64,000 nucleotides of DNA from positions 1-64,000 of the forward strand of contig CAJTWM010000014.1 of the NCBI GenBank assembly GCA_910579805.1. The letters are read 5' to 3'. Of the stretch, positions 25,745-35,261 are shown piece after piece. Origin of the DNA: an uncultured Lachnospiraceae bacterium. GTDB taxonomy: Bacteria; Bacillota; Clostridia; Lachnospirales; Lachnospiraceae. The position numbers and the translations under genes were made by a program. Position 1 is the first letter of the stretch. Every line of letters starts with the position of its first letter. The notes beneath the pieces are model-generated. The model searched no databases and was not told the DNA's origin. It saw only the letters and a program-made list of their open reading frames with translations.

Positions 25745-27493
25745 ATGATACACAAAGAGAAAGCGGAACAGCTTTTACATCAGCAGTATCATTGTTCACA
25801 GGCTTTGTTTGGTGCGTTTGCAAAGGATTTCGGATTGGATTTGAAAACGGCGTTTAAGATCAGCACATGCTTTGGGGGAGGCATGCGTCAGGGCGGAACG
25901 TGCGGATGTATTACGGCGTCCCTGCTGGTGCTTGGGATGGCGCTTGGATTTTATGATTCTCAGGATAGGGAAAAAGAAGTATACGGAAATAAAAAGACGG
26001 ATGAGTTTATTAAACGTTTTACGGACGAGATGGGAGGAGACGTTTATTGCCGCGATATTTTGGGGAAAGATATTTCAAAACCGAATGAAATGGCGGTCAT
26101 CCGTAAGGAAGGTCTGATTCTCCAGAAATGTCCGAGAGCATTAAATGCCAGCATAGAAATTCTTGAAGATATGCTGTCAGATTATTTTAAAGACATGGTG
26201 GAGAGCAGTATCGGGCTGGAAGATATCCCGGAAAACGACGAGATGCGCAGCGTATTGAAGAGCGTCAGTAAGCTCAACCGTTTCAGGAGAAATGTGAATA
26301 ATCTATTGTATTCCTCTTCAAAAGAGATCGGATTTATTCAGTTCGATATCCGTAAATTTAAGATTGTAAACGATTTGTACGGAGAAAGATTCGGAGACGA
26401 AATTCTGGATTTTGTTATAAGGCAGTTACAGGAAATCTGCCACAGCGAGCAATTTTTTATCAATCTGAGGAGCGATGTGTTTATGGTGGTGACGGAATAT
26501 GAAGAGGAAGAGGAACTGGTAGACTTCATACGCCGCCTGAATGAAAAGATCAGTAATTTTAAAGAAGTAAAGCTGCAGATGTCTTACAGCGTGTATACGG
26601 TAGAAGACCGGGAAATGGAGCTTCGACAGATGGAAGACCGGGCCGCCATGGCAAGAAAAGCCGCCAAAAAAAATATACTGACGAATATTTTATTTTATAA
26701 AGAACAGTTTAAAGAATCTCTCTATAACAGAAAATTTATCGAAGAGAATATGCAGGCTGCCGTTACGGAGCGACAGTTTATGATGTATCTTCAGCCTAAA
26801 TACAGCATTGAAAAAAACGAGATCATAGGGGCGGAAGCATTGGTAAGGTGGAAACATCCTGAAAGAGGGATGATCTATCCGAATCAGTTTATTCCGATCA
26901 TTGAAGAAAATGGATTTATTAAAAAAGTAGATTATTACATATGGGCGGAAGCCTGCCGGTTTATTAAAAAATGTGAAGAGGCGGGAATAGAGTCCTGTCC
27001 GGTATCCGTAAATGTGTCCCGGATCCATTTAAGGGATGATGAATGTATCCATGTATTGTCCGATCTGATCAAAGAGAATGACATTCAGAAGCAGTTACTG
27101 GAATTGGAGATTACGGAAACTGCGGATGACCAGCAGGTCAGTATGAAGGCGCTGCAGTTGAAAGAAGAAGGGTTTACTTTATTGATGGATGATTTCGGCA
27201 GCGGATATTCTTCTTTGAATATTCTGCTGGAGACGCCTTTTGACGTGATTAAACTGGACAAAAAATTTATGGAAAACATGATGGTTTCGGGAAAAGGAAG
27301 GCTCATTCTGGAACAAGTTGTTTCTATGGCGGATAAACTGGATCTGGGGCTTTTGGCAGAGGGAGTGGAGACGAAGGAACAAATCGACTTGCTGCAGAGT
27401 ATCGGCTGCGATCAGGTACAGGGATACTATTATGCAAAACCTATGCCGGAAGAAGAATTTTTTGTACTTTTGAAAAAACAGAAGCTGGGATGA
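25745..27493 (+). CDS. C_GCAxxG_C_C domain fused to degenerate GGDEF and EAL domains
   Basis: This 582-residue cytoplasmic protein has an unusual order of domains. Residues 1-130 match the C_GCAxxG_C_C family (CFGGGMRQGGTCGC, FTDEMGGDVYCRDILG), a cysteine-rich module thought to be redox or metal related. Residues about 190-320 are a GGDEF-type domain that keeps FDIRKFKIVND but reads RSDVF where GGDEF should be, so it is probably not a cyclase. Residues about 335-575 are an EAL domain with EALVRW, ELEITET, MDDFGSGYSS, KLDKKF and AEGVE all present, so c-di-GMP hydrolysis is likely. A good promoter precedes it. It is followed by a hybrid kinase gene with its own promoter. Confidence 0.87.
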   Translation: MIHKEKAEQLLHQQYHCSQALFGAFAKDFGLDLKTAFKISTCFGGGMRQGGTCGCITASLLVLGMALGFYDSQDREKEVYGNKKTDEFIKRFTDEMGGDVYCRDILGKDISKPNEMAVIRKEGLILQKCPRALNASIEILEDMLSDYFKDMVESSIGLEDIPENDEMRSVLKSVSKLNRFRRNVNNLLYSSSKEIGFIQFDIRKFKIVNDLYGERFGDEILDFVIRQLQEICHSEQFFINLRSDVFMVVTEYEEEEELVDFIRRLNEKISNFKEVKLQMSYSVYTVEDREMELRQMEDRAAMARKAAKKNILTNILFYKEQFKESLYNRKFIEENMQAAVTERQFMMYLQPKYSIEKNEIIGAEALVRWKHPERGMIYPNQFIPIIEENGFIKKVDYYIWAEACRFIKKCEEAGIESCPVSVNVSRIHLRDDECIHVLSDLIKENDIQKQLLELEITETADDQQVSMKALQLKEEGFTLLMDDFGSGYSSLNILLETPFDVIKLDKKFMENMMVSGKGRLILEQVVSMADKLDLGLLAEGVETKEQIDLLQSIGCDQVQGYYYAKPMPEEEFFVLLKKQKLG

Positions 27494-27612
27494 CCGGTTT
27501 CTGTTTTTTGGCGTATGGCAGGCGTATATACGGACTCTTCCGGCTGCGCCTGCATCTTGAAGGTTCCATTGTTTCCTTTCCATTGCGTCAGCAGTTCCGG
27601 ACAATGCTTCTA

Positions 27613-27642
27613 TTGACACCAAAATAGGGAAAAAGATATAAT
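27613..27642 (+). promoter_or_regulatory. Promoter of the hybrid kinase gene
   Basis: TTGACA (27613-27618), an 18-base spacer and TATAAT (27637-27642), 63 bases before the start codon. Confidence 0.75.
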
Positions 27643-27704
27643 ATAAATCAGGATACATTTATGCTTTCAATAAGGCATAGGACGAGCAAATCTGGAGAAC
27701 GTAG

Positions 27705-30293
27705 ATGAAAAAGAGACAAAACAAAAGTAAAACGGACAAAGGAGTTCCTTTGCTTCTTTCTATCATATTGGTTTTTTGTGTTTTGGGGGCGGCGGTATTT
27801 TCTGTGTCACGAAAAATATCAAAAGAAATGTCGGCGGCGGCAATCCAAAATCTGAATGAAAGTCTGGACCTGATACAATGTACTATAGAGGCTATCCTAA
27901 ATAAAGAAGCGGAATTTCAAAAACTGATGGCTCAGGAAATCGCCATGAGGGAAGATCCGGAAGAATATATCCGTTCCTATCAGAAAAACCGGACCATGGT
28001 AAGGGTCGCGCTGATCCCCGTGGGGGAAACGGAGGGGATTTCCAGCACGGGAGAAGTCTTTTCCGAAGAAGGACTGGAATTTTCTTCGGGAGATGCAGTA
28101 GACGGGCTTGCAGTCTCCCTTTCTTATCTGAATTATATGGGTACATGGGCTTATGCCATTAAATGCCCGGTGGTGAAAGACGGTGAGGAGATCGGTACGC
28201 TCTATGTAGAGTATACTTATGATTCGCTGGACAGATCCCTTCCGAACGGGTTTTACGGTAACTGTGCCATGCTCTATATTATGGACGCAAAAACGGAGCG
28301 TTTTGTACTGAAACCAAAAGGAATGGGGGAACGCAGTGCGGGTCATTTGAATCTGCTGGATTTTTATCGGGCAAATGACATCAACGAAGAGTCCCTTCGC
28401 GCCCAAGTGGAACAGTGTGTGCAGAACGGGGAAAGCATTATGTTTTACCATGACATACGGGGAAAAAGGGCGCTGAATTATATGTGGGCGGTAAACGACG
28501 GTTTGATCTATCTGACCGGATATGTGCCTGTCGAAGCTATCCAGCAGGAAGGAAAGACCGTAACTCAGAATATATTTATCGTTGTGGCTGTAATGCTGAT
28601 CGCATTTTTGATCTGCTGTATTTTGTACTATTTTAACCAAAAACAGCAAAACAGGGTCAGGAGAGAAAGAGAAAAGGAAAGAGAATTGCATAATAAACAG
28701 TTGGCCGAAGCGCTGCAGGCCGCGCAGGTGGCAAGTCATTCCAAGACCACGTTCCTTTCCAATATGTCCCATGATATCCGTACGCCGATGAACGCGGTGC
28801 TGGGGTTTACGACGCTGCTTGCCAAAGATGCGGAAAATCCTGATAAAGTCCGGGAATATACGAAAAAGATCACGGCATCCGGCCAGCATCTGCTCAGCCT
28901 GATCAATGACGTGCTGGACGTTTCCAAGATCGAAAGCGGAAAAGTCGTACTTAATATGGAAGAATTTACCCTGCATGATCTCGTATCTTCCGTGGATGCG
29001 ATCGTCAGGCCGATGGCGGTTGCGAGATCCCAAAAATTTCATGTGGAAGTAACGGACATTAAGCATGAATATTTGATAGGGGATGAGACAAGGATCAACC
29101 AGATACTGATCAATCTTCTTTCCAATGCGGTGAAATATACGCCGGAAGGAGGGAACATCTGGTTTCGCATGATCGGTTTAAAACAGCGCTCCGGTCAGTT
29201 TGAACATATCCGTATCGAAGTGGAAGACGACGGATACGGAATGACGAAAGAATACCTGAAGACGATCTTTGATGCGTTTACGAGAGCCGAAAACAGTACG
29301 ACGAATAAGGTGCAGGGAACGGGACTGGGGATGGCGATCACTAAAAATATCGTAGAGCTTATGGGCGGAACGATCGAAGTATCCAGCGAGGTGGACAAAG
29401 GAAGCCTGTTCCGGGTAGAATTGGAATTCCGCATACCGGAAGGGACAGCGGATAAAAAGTTTTGGGAAGAAAGCGGAATATCCCGGATTTTATCTGTGGA
29501 CGGAAACGCCCAGGACGATAAAAATCTCCGGCTGCTTATAGGGGACAGCGGTATTTCGGTGGATACGGCGTTCCACACGGAAGAAGCGCTGCGTATGATA
29601 GAAGAGGCAAACCATGCGGATGAAAGATATCATATGGTATTACTGGATTGGGATGCGCCGGATACGGGCGGCATCCAAACGGCGGAAAAGATACGGAAAG
29701 CACTGCCGGAAAACGCACTGTTGTTGTTTTTGACGGCTTACGGCGCGGACGGTTTAGACAGTATGGAAGAGGCGCTTAAACTGGAATATACAGGTGTGCT
29801 CATGAAACCGTTTTTCGTATCTGCCCTAAAGGAAAAGGTAATGGAAATACAGGCGGGGCTGGACGGAGAAAACAGAGCGGTAAAGACTGACGATGACGGC
29901 AGTTTAGAAGGGCTGCATTTCCTTGCGGCGGAAGATAATGAGATCAATGCGGAGATCCTTTCAGAAATTTTATCGATGGAAGGAGCGGATTGTGAGATCG
30001 CCCAAAATGGCAGACTGGCATTGGAACGGTTCGGCGAATCAAAAGAAGGTGAATTTGACGCGATCCTCATGGACGTCCAGATGCCGGTGATGAACGGTTA
30101 TGAAGCCACAAGGGCGATCAGGGCGTTAAGACGTGAAGATGTGAAAACGATCCCTATTATCGCCATGACTGCGAACGCTTTTGCCGAAGATGAAAAAGAA
30201 GCGCTACATGCGGGAATGAACGTGCATCTGTCGAAACCCATTGATATAGGACTGCTAAAGAAAGTAGTAAAACAATATGTAGGCAGGACATGA
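27705..30293 (+). CDS. Hybrid sensor histidine kinase with two receiver domains
   Basis: An 862-residue membrane sensor. Membrane helices at about 17-37 and 286-306 flank an extracellular sensor domain of about 250 residues (Cache/PAS-like by length only). Then come a coiled linker, HisKA with SHDIRTPMNAVLGF (H356), HATPase with NAVKYTPEG and GTGLGMAITKNI, a first receiver (about 595-710, acceptor probably D648), and a second receiver (about 735-860, AILMDVQMP, D790). There is no HPt domain and no DNA-binding output, so the phosphate must pass to another protein or act allosterically. Between the EAL gene and an orphan binding protein, it may sense the ligand that lipoprotein captures. Confidence 0.93.
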   Translation: MKKRQNKSKTDKGVPLLLSIILVFCVLGAAVFSVSRKISKEMSAAAIQNLNESLDLIQCTIEAILNKEAEFQKLMAQEIAMREDPEEYIRSYQKNRTMVRVALIPVGETEGISSTGEVFSEEGLEFSSGDAVDGLAVSLSYLNYMGTWAYAIKCPVVKDGEEIGTLYVEYTYDSLDRSLPNGFYGNCAMLYIMDAKTERFVLKPKGMGERSAGHLNLLDFYRANDINEESLRAQVEQCVQNGESIMFYHDIRGKRALNYMWAVNDGLIYLTGYVPVEAIQQEGKTVTQNIFIVVAVMLIAFLICCILYYFNQKQQNRVRREREKERELHNKQLAEALQAAQVASHSKTTFLSNMSHDIRTPMNAVLGFTTLLAKDAENPDKVREYTKKITASGQHLLSLINDVLDVSKIESGKVVLNMEEFTLHDLVSSVDAIVRPMAVARSQKFHVEVTDIKHEYLIGDETRINQILINLLSNAVKYTPEGGNIWFRMIGLKQRSGQFEHIRIEVEDDGYGMTKEYLKTIFDAFTRAENSTTNKVQGTGLGMAITKNIVELMGGTIEVSSEVDKGSLFRVELEFRIPEGTADKKFWEESGISRILSVDGNAQDDKNLRLLIGDSGISVDTAFHTEEALRMIEEANHADERYHMVLLDWDAPDTGGIQTAEKIRKALPENALLLFLTAYGADGLDSMEEALKLEYTGVLMKPFFVSALKEKVMEIQAGLDGENRAVKTDDDGSLEGLHFLAAEDNEINAEILSEILSMEGADCEIAQNGRLALERFGESKEGEFDAILMDVQMPVMNGYEATRAIRALRREDVKTIPIIAMTANAFAEDEKEALHAGMNVHLSKPIDIGLLKKVVKQYVGRT

Positions 30294-30363
30294 CAGCGCT
30301 TATGGAGTTATGGGAAAGGATAATATATAGATTGATCAGGCAGGGAGAAAGAAAAATAAGATT

Positions 30364-31683
30364 ATGAAAAAAAGCAAACAAAACGGTTTTAGGAAAGCAG
30401 CGGCAGCGTGCATAATAGGGACTATGGCATTGGTTTTGGCGTCCTGCGGGAGTAAAGAAGGGGAGCATGAGAATCTGATAGTCACGAAAAAAGACGGCGA
30501 CCGGCTTGTGAATCTGTTCAGCCCCATGGAAAAGACCAATCCGGATGCGGATAATGTTGCCAGAAGCGCAGCCGATAAAACGATCGTCATGGCAGAGGAG
30601 ACATTGGGATTGACCGTCGGTTATACTACTTATACGGCGGAGGATTATCAGGATAAGACTTATGACGATGTGGCGCTTGACAGGGCGCGCAACGATATGG
30701 ACGATATTTATCTGCTCAATCCGGATGTGATCCAAACGCTGGGGGAAGAGGAAAAGCTGATGGATCTGTCGGGTCTGGAATGCGCCGGGAATTTGAGGGA
30801 CGTGGTCAGGACGGCGAACACGGTCAACGGAAAATTAGTGGCGATTCCGCAGGAAGTGGTAGCTTACGGGCTTTTTATCAATAAAGATATGTTTGATCGA
30901 TACGGTCTGGAACTGCCGGAAACGCCGGAAGATTTTTTGGAGTGCTGCAGAGTGTTCAAAGAAAACGGGATCGAAACGCCGGTAGGGGCAAACCGTTGGT
31001 GGCTGGAAACCTTTGTTTTGGCGCAGGCATACGCAGATCTGTATAACGGCGGGAACACAGAAGCCGAAATTGCGGCGTTAAACAGCGGGGAAAGCAAATA
31101 CAGCGATTATATGCGGCCCGGCTTTATGTTTCTTCAGGAGATGATCGACTGCGGTTACATCGATGCGGAGAAAGCATATGTGAGTGAAGCGATCGAAGGG
31201 GAAGGCGAAGATTTCCTTAATCAAAAAACGCCTATTGTCATGGCATATTGGGGAGCGGCAAATACGGAAACCGCATACGGGAAAACAGATTTCAATATGT
31301 TAGTCATCGGATTCCCCAGCAGCAGAGGCCAAATGCCGGTAATGCCAATGACAGGATTCGCGGTAGGCGTTAATTCGGAACATGCAAAAGACGCCATGAA
31401 CGTTTTGGACGTGATCCTTTCCGATGAAGCGCTGCAGATCTATGCGGAAACGAACAGGGTGATCTCACCGTCTAAGAATGTGGAAGTGGACTGTGTCCCT
31501 GCCTTAAAGCCGTTAAACGACAGGATTGAGGAGAATGTTTATGTGCTTGGCTCAAATGCGGGAATGAAAGTAGAGCAGTGGGGAAATACCTGTCTGATCG
31601 TCCGCAGGCTTTTAAACGGCGCTACGGTAGACGAATGTATGGCGGAATTTGACAGGCTTCAGGAAGAGTCTTTGAAAAAGTAA
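30364..31683 (+). CDS. Extracellular solute-binding lipoprotein (orphan)
   Basis: This 439-residue protein has a lipoprotein signal peptide with lipobox LASC (Cys at about residue 23), then a fold typical of family 1 (sugar-type) ABC binding proteins: long bilobal sequence with YGLFINKDMFDRYGLELPETPEDFLE and a late MPMTGFAVG stretch. No permease or ATPase gene is next to it. Its place 70 bases after a hybrid kinase suggests that it may feed a sensory rather than a transport process; alternatively the permeases lie elsewhere. The ribosome site is weak: AGGGAG lies 16 bases before the ATG, and no better in-frame start is visible. Confidence 0.85.
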   Translation: MKKSKQNGFRKAAAACIIGTMALVLASCGSKEGEHENLIVTKKDGDRLVNLFSPMEKTNPDADNVARSAADKTIVMAEETLGLTVGYTTYTAEDYQDKTYDDVALDRARNDMDDIYLLNPDVIQTLGEEEKLMDLSGLECAGNLRDVVRTANTVNGKLVAIPQEVVAYGLFINKDMFDRYGLELPETPEDFLECCRVFKENGIETPVGANRWWLETFVLAQAYADLYNGGNTEAEIAALNSGESKYSDYMRPGFMFLQEMIDCGYIDAEKAYVSEAIEGEGEDFLNQKTPIVMAYWGAANTETAYGKTDFNMLVIGFPSSRGQMPVMPMTGFAVGVNSEHAKDAMNVLDVILSDEALQIYAETNRVISPSKNVEVDCVPALKPLNDRIEENVYVLGSNAGMKVEQWGNTCLIVRRLLNGATVDECMAEFDRLQEESLKK

Positions 31684-31771
31684 GCAGTCTGCATGAAAAG
31701 TCTGTCTTTTTTAATCAGATATTATATGCTATAATAACCAAAGAATATAGGTAAGGGATGGTAGGATAAGC

Positions 31772-32161
31772 ATGAAGAAAAGAAAACAAAACGATCTGCT
31801 GTTATTTTTCGGCGGATTGGCAATGCTGGTAGCAGGGCTTTATTGGTTTATGAGCAAAGTGACCGTAACGAACCATTTTATCGGAGGAAATTTCCGGTTA
31901 GGAGGTTTTTCCGTCAGCAGCGGACTGATCGTCGTACCTTTTATTGCTTCGGTCATCTGGCTCTTTATAAGGCCGGACTCTTTTCTGCCTAAGGTCTGCG
32001 TGGTCCTCAGTATCATATTGATCCTTGCGGCAGTGATCATCAATACAAGCATCTACTTACAGCCTACTTCCCTCTATGAATATTTGTTGATGCTTATATT
32101 TATTTTTGGCGGCGGGGCTATGGTGCTTAAAGTTTTATTCAATCCTAAATATAAGGACTAG
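31772..32161 (+). CDS. Small membrane protein of unknown function
   Basis: A 129-residue protein with four predicted membrane helices (about residues 9-29, 47-65, 73-93 and 101-121) and a lysine-rich N-terminus. I do not recognise a family. The segment HFIGGNFRLGGFSVSSGLIVVP between helices one and two is the most distinctive part. TATAAT at 31730-31735 could be its promoter -10, though the -35 is poor. It stands alone before the zinc-finger gene. Confidence 0.7.
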   Translation: MKKRKQNDLLLFFGGLAMLVAGLYWFMSKVTVTNHFIGGNFRLGGFSVSSGLIVVPFIASVIWLFIRPDSFLPKVCVVLSIILILAAVIINTSIYLQPTSLYEYLLMLIFIFGGGAMVLKVLFNPKYKD

Positions 32162-32248
32162 CGTATTGTCTTGTATCGTTCGCATTTCGCCAAATAAAGT
32201 ACTGCTAAAAACGGATCTGCCTGTTTTGAGCGGGGACAGAGGATACTT

Positions 32249-32572
32249 ATGGAATGTAAGGAAGCAGAAAAACTGATAAGAAAGTTTATTGACGATGAAT
32301 TGGACTATGGAGAAAGCATAGAATTTCTGGAGCATATGCAGGAATGCCCGAACTGCAGGGAGGAACTGGCGATCCAGTTTCTTGTGACGGAAGGGATGGC
32401 AAATCTGGAGGAAGGTTCGGCATTCGATCTGCAGGGGGAACTGAACGAACGTCTGGAAGAGCTTGAGAAACGGATAAGCAGGAATGAAAACCTTCGGTAT
32501 TTTTCTTATGTGGCGGAATTTTTTGCCATAGTCCTTATTATAATATTTTTAGTGTTGGTGTTTGTAAAATGA
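32249..32572 (+). CDS. zf-HC2 (anti-sigma-like) membrane protein
   Basis: This 107-residue protein has an N-terminal putative zinc-finger of the kind found in anti-sigma factors (Cys3, then H-M-x-x-C-x-x-C near residue 30: HMQECPNCREE), a short acidic coiled linker, and one C-terminal membrane helix (about residues 84-105). Such proteins usually hold an ECF sigma factor at the membrane, but no sigma gene is next to it. Its stop overlaps the polA start by four bases (ATGA), so it is translationally coupled to DNA polymerase I. The domain call is good; the sigma partner, if any, is unknown. Confidence 0.75.
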   Translation: MECKEAEKLIRKFIDDELDYGESIEFLEHMQECPNCREELAIQFLVTEGMANLEEGSAFDLQGELNERLEELEKRISRNENLRYFSYVAEFFAIVLIIIFLVLVFVK

Positions 32573-35208
32573 GTGAAAAATTAGTGTTGATCGATGGAAA
32601 CAGTATATTGAACAGGGCTTTTTACGGAGTTCCGGACTTGACGAATTCCCAAGGGCTCCATACGAATGCAGTATTTGGTTTTTTAAATATTTTGTTTAAA
32701 ATTTTAGAAGAGGAACAGGCGGATTATCTGATGGTGGCTTTCGATGTAAAGGCGCCTACTTTTCGTCATGCGCTTTATAAGGAATACAAAGGAACGAGAA
32801 AGCCGATGCCGGAGGAACTAAGGGAACAGCTGCCGGTTATGAAGGAAGTACTGCACGCCATGGGCGTTGTGACGGTGGAGCAGGCAGGACTGGAAGCGGA
32901 TGATATTCTGGGTACTTTGGCAAAACGGGGAGAGAAAGAAGGGATGGAAGTTTCTCTTGTTTCAGGAGACAGGGATCTGTTACAGATCGCCTCCGGGCAT
33001 ATCAAGATCAGGATCCCGAAAACAAAAGGCGGAAAAACGGAAGTGGAAGACTACTATGCCGAGGACGTGGCTGCTTCATACCGGGTGACGCCGGAGCAAT
33101 TTATCGATTTGAAAGCGCTGATGGGAGATACTGCGGACAATATTCCGGGAGTACCGAAAGTAGGGGAAAAGACGGCAACTGAATTAATGGCAGCTTACGG
33201 ATCCATAGAAGGGATCTATGAACACATCGAAGAGATCACCAAAAAGAGTATCAAGGCATCCTTACAGGAAAATAAAGAGCTGGCACAATTGAGCAGGGTT
33301 CTTGCCACGATTAAAACGGACAGCGATGTAGATGTTTCTTTCCAAGAGGCAAAACTGGAAAATCTGTATACGAAAGAAGCTTACGAGTATTTTAAAAAAC
33401 TGGAATTCAAAGCATTTTTATCCCGCTTTGAAGCAGGCGAAACAGAGAAACATTTAGAGATAGAAAACTTTTTTAAAGAAGTTACGGAACTTGAAGAAGC
33501 GGAAATCTTATTTGAAGAAGCAGCAAAAGAAAAAAGGGCGGCGTTCCATGTATTTCAGGATAAGAAGGAAAAAAACAGCTTTTCCGGAATAGGACTCGCT
33601 TATGGGGAAAAGGCCGTATGGTTAAGGCCGTACGGGTTTTTGACGGAAGAATATATGAGAGAAAAACTCCGCGCACTTTCGGAAAAGGCGGATTTAGCGG
33701 CCTTTGACATAAAAAAGCAGTATGATTTTTTAAATCAGGAAAAGACGGACCGGTATTTTGACGTACTGATCGGGGCTTATCTTTTGAACCCGTTGAAAAA
33801 TGATTATGAGATAGAGGATATTGCTTCGGAACATCTGAATCTGATGTTAAAGAGCCGGAGGGAACTGTTCGAAAAGATAAGCCTGCAGGAAGCTTCGGAA
33901 AAAGAAGAATTTTTACAATATGTATGTTATTATGTGTATGCAATAGAGAAATCATCGGCAGTGATAGAAGAAAAATTAAAAGAAACGGGAATGTATGAAT
34001 TATTCCGTGAAATAGAGATGCCCTTATCGATGGTTTTGTATGACATGGAAAAAGAAGGTGTCATGGTCCGTCCCGAAGAATTAAAAAACTACGGGGAAAA
34101 TCTTGCCGGAAAGATAGGGGAATTGGAGGAATCCATTTATTCCCTTGCAGGAGAGAAGTTCAATATTAATTCTCCAAAACAATTAGGCGAGATCCTGTTT
34201 GACAAGTTAAAACTTCCGGGAGGGAAAAAGACGAAAACGGGATATTCCACGGCAGCCGATGTGCTGGAAAAACTGGCGCCGGATTCCCCGCTTGTCGCTG
34301 CCGTGCTCGAATACAGAGGGCTTGCAAAACTAAAATCCACTTATGCGGACGGGCTGGCCGCGTTTATTGACGATACGGACAGGATCCATTCTAACTTTAA
34401 CCAAACGATAACCGCTACCGGGCGTATCAGTTCCACGGAGCCTAATCTGCAGAATATTCCGATGCGTATGGAGCTTGGGAGGCTGATCAGAAAGGTATTT
34501 GTTCCTAAAGACGGATATTTATTCATGGACGCGGATTATTCGCAGATCGAGCTTCGGGTACTTGCCCATATGTCGGGTGACGAACAACTGATAGAAGCAT
34601 ATAAGATGGACGAGGATATCCACCGGATTACGGCGTCAAAGGTATTTCATACTCCTTTTGAAGAAGTTACCGATCTGCAGAGAAGGAATGCCAAAGCGGT
34701 AAATTTCGGCATTGTATACGGCATCAGTTCTTTCGGGCTCAGTCAGGATCTGAGCATTACCCGGAAGGAGGCGGCTGAATATATCGAACAGTATTTTGCA
34801 ACTTATCCGAAAGTAAAAGAATTTTTAAATCAGTTGGTGAGCGACGCTAAAGAAAACGGATATGTCACGACAATGTTCCACAGAAGGCGTCCGGTTCCGG
34901 AGCTTGCCTCCAGCAATTTTATGCAGCGCTCCTTCGGAGAGCGTGTCGCCATGAATTCGCCGATTCAGGGAACGGCGGCGGATATTATTAAAATTGCGAT
35001 GATACATGTATGGAGGAGGCTGAGAGAAGAAGGGCTTAAATCAAAGCTGATCCTGCAGGTGCATGACGAACTGTTGGTGGAGACGGCGTCCGAGGAGGAA
35101 GAAACGGTACGTCGTATTCTGACGGAAGAGATGCAGTCGGCGGCTAAATTGTCGGTAAAACTGGAAATAGACCTGCATACGGGGAAAGATTGGTATCAGG
35201 CTAAATAA
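32569..35208 (+). CDS. polA: DNA polymerase I
   Basis: This 879-residue enzyme fills gaps and removes RNA primers. Residues 1-290 are the 5' nuclease domain (LVLIDGNSILNRAFYG, then LVSGDRDLLQIA and GDTADNIPGVPKVGEKTA). Residues about 300-470 occupy the 3'-5' exonuclease position but lack its acidic residues: the first motif region reads AFHVFQDKK instead of a DTE pattern, so proofreading is probably absent, as in Bacillus Pol I. Residues about 480-879 are the polymerase: DADYSQIELRVLAHMSGD, RRNAKAVNFGIVYG and LQVHDELLVE. It begins by overlapping the zf-HC2 gene and leads into coaE. Confidence 0.97.
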   Translation: MSEKLVLIDGNSILNRAFYGVPDLTNSQGLHTNAVFGFLNILFKILEEEQADYLMVAFDVKAPTFRHALYKEYKGTRKPMPEELREQLPVMKEVLHAMGVVTVEQAGLEADDILGTLAKRGEKEGMEVSLVSGDRDLLQIASGHIKIRIPKTKGGKTEVEDYYAEDVAASYRVTPEQFIDLKALMGDTADNIPGVPKVGEKTATELMAAYGSIEGIYEHIEEITKKSIKASLQENKELAQLSRVLATIKTDSDVDVSFQEAKLENLYTKEAYEYFKKLEFKAFLSRFEAGETEKHLEIENFFKEVTELEEAEILFEEAAKEKRAAFHVFQDKKEKNSFSGIGLAYGEKAVWLRPYGFLTEEYMREKLRALSEKADLAAFDIKKQYDFLNQEKTDRYFDVLIGAYLLNPLKNDYEIEDIASEHLNLMLKSRRELFEKISLQEASEKEEFLQYVCYYVYAIEKSSAVIEEKLKETGMYELFREIEMPLSMVLYDMEKEGVMVRPEELKNYGENLAGKIGELEESIYSLAGEKFNINSPKQLGEILFDKLKLPGGKKTKTGYSTAADVLEKLAPDSPLVAAVLEYRGLAKLKSTYADGLAAFIDDTDRIHSNFNQTITATGRISSTEPNLQNIPMRMELGRLIRKVFVPKDGYLFMDADYSQIELRVLAHMSGDEQLIEAYKMDEDIHRITASKVFHTPFEEVTDLQRRNAKAVNFGIVYGISSFGLSQDLSITRKEAAEYIEQYFATYPKVKEFLNQLVSDAKENGYVTTMFHRRRPVPELASSNFMQRSFGERVAMNSPIQGTAADIIKIAMIHVWRRLREEGLKSKLILQVHDELLVETASEEEETVRRILTEEMQSAAKLSVKLEIDLHTGKDWYQAK

Positions 35209-35261
35209 GTATACGGCAAATGGCGGACAGAAAGAACGGCGGAAACGTGGAGAGGACCGGA

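Noticed and set aside
27897..29066. Long minus-strand open frame over the hybrid kinase gene
   Set aside because: It is antisense to a kinase with complete motifs, has no ribosome site and reads as low-complexity, basic sequence.
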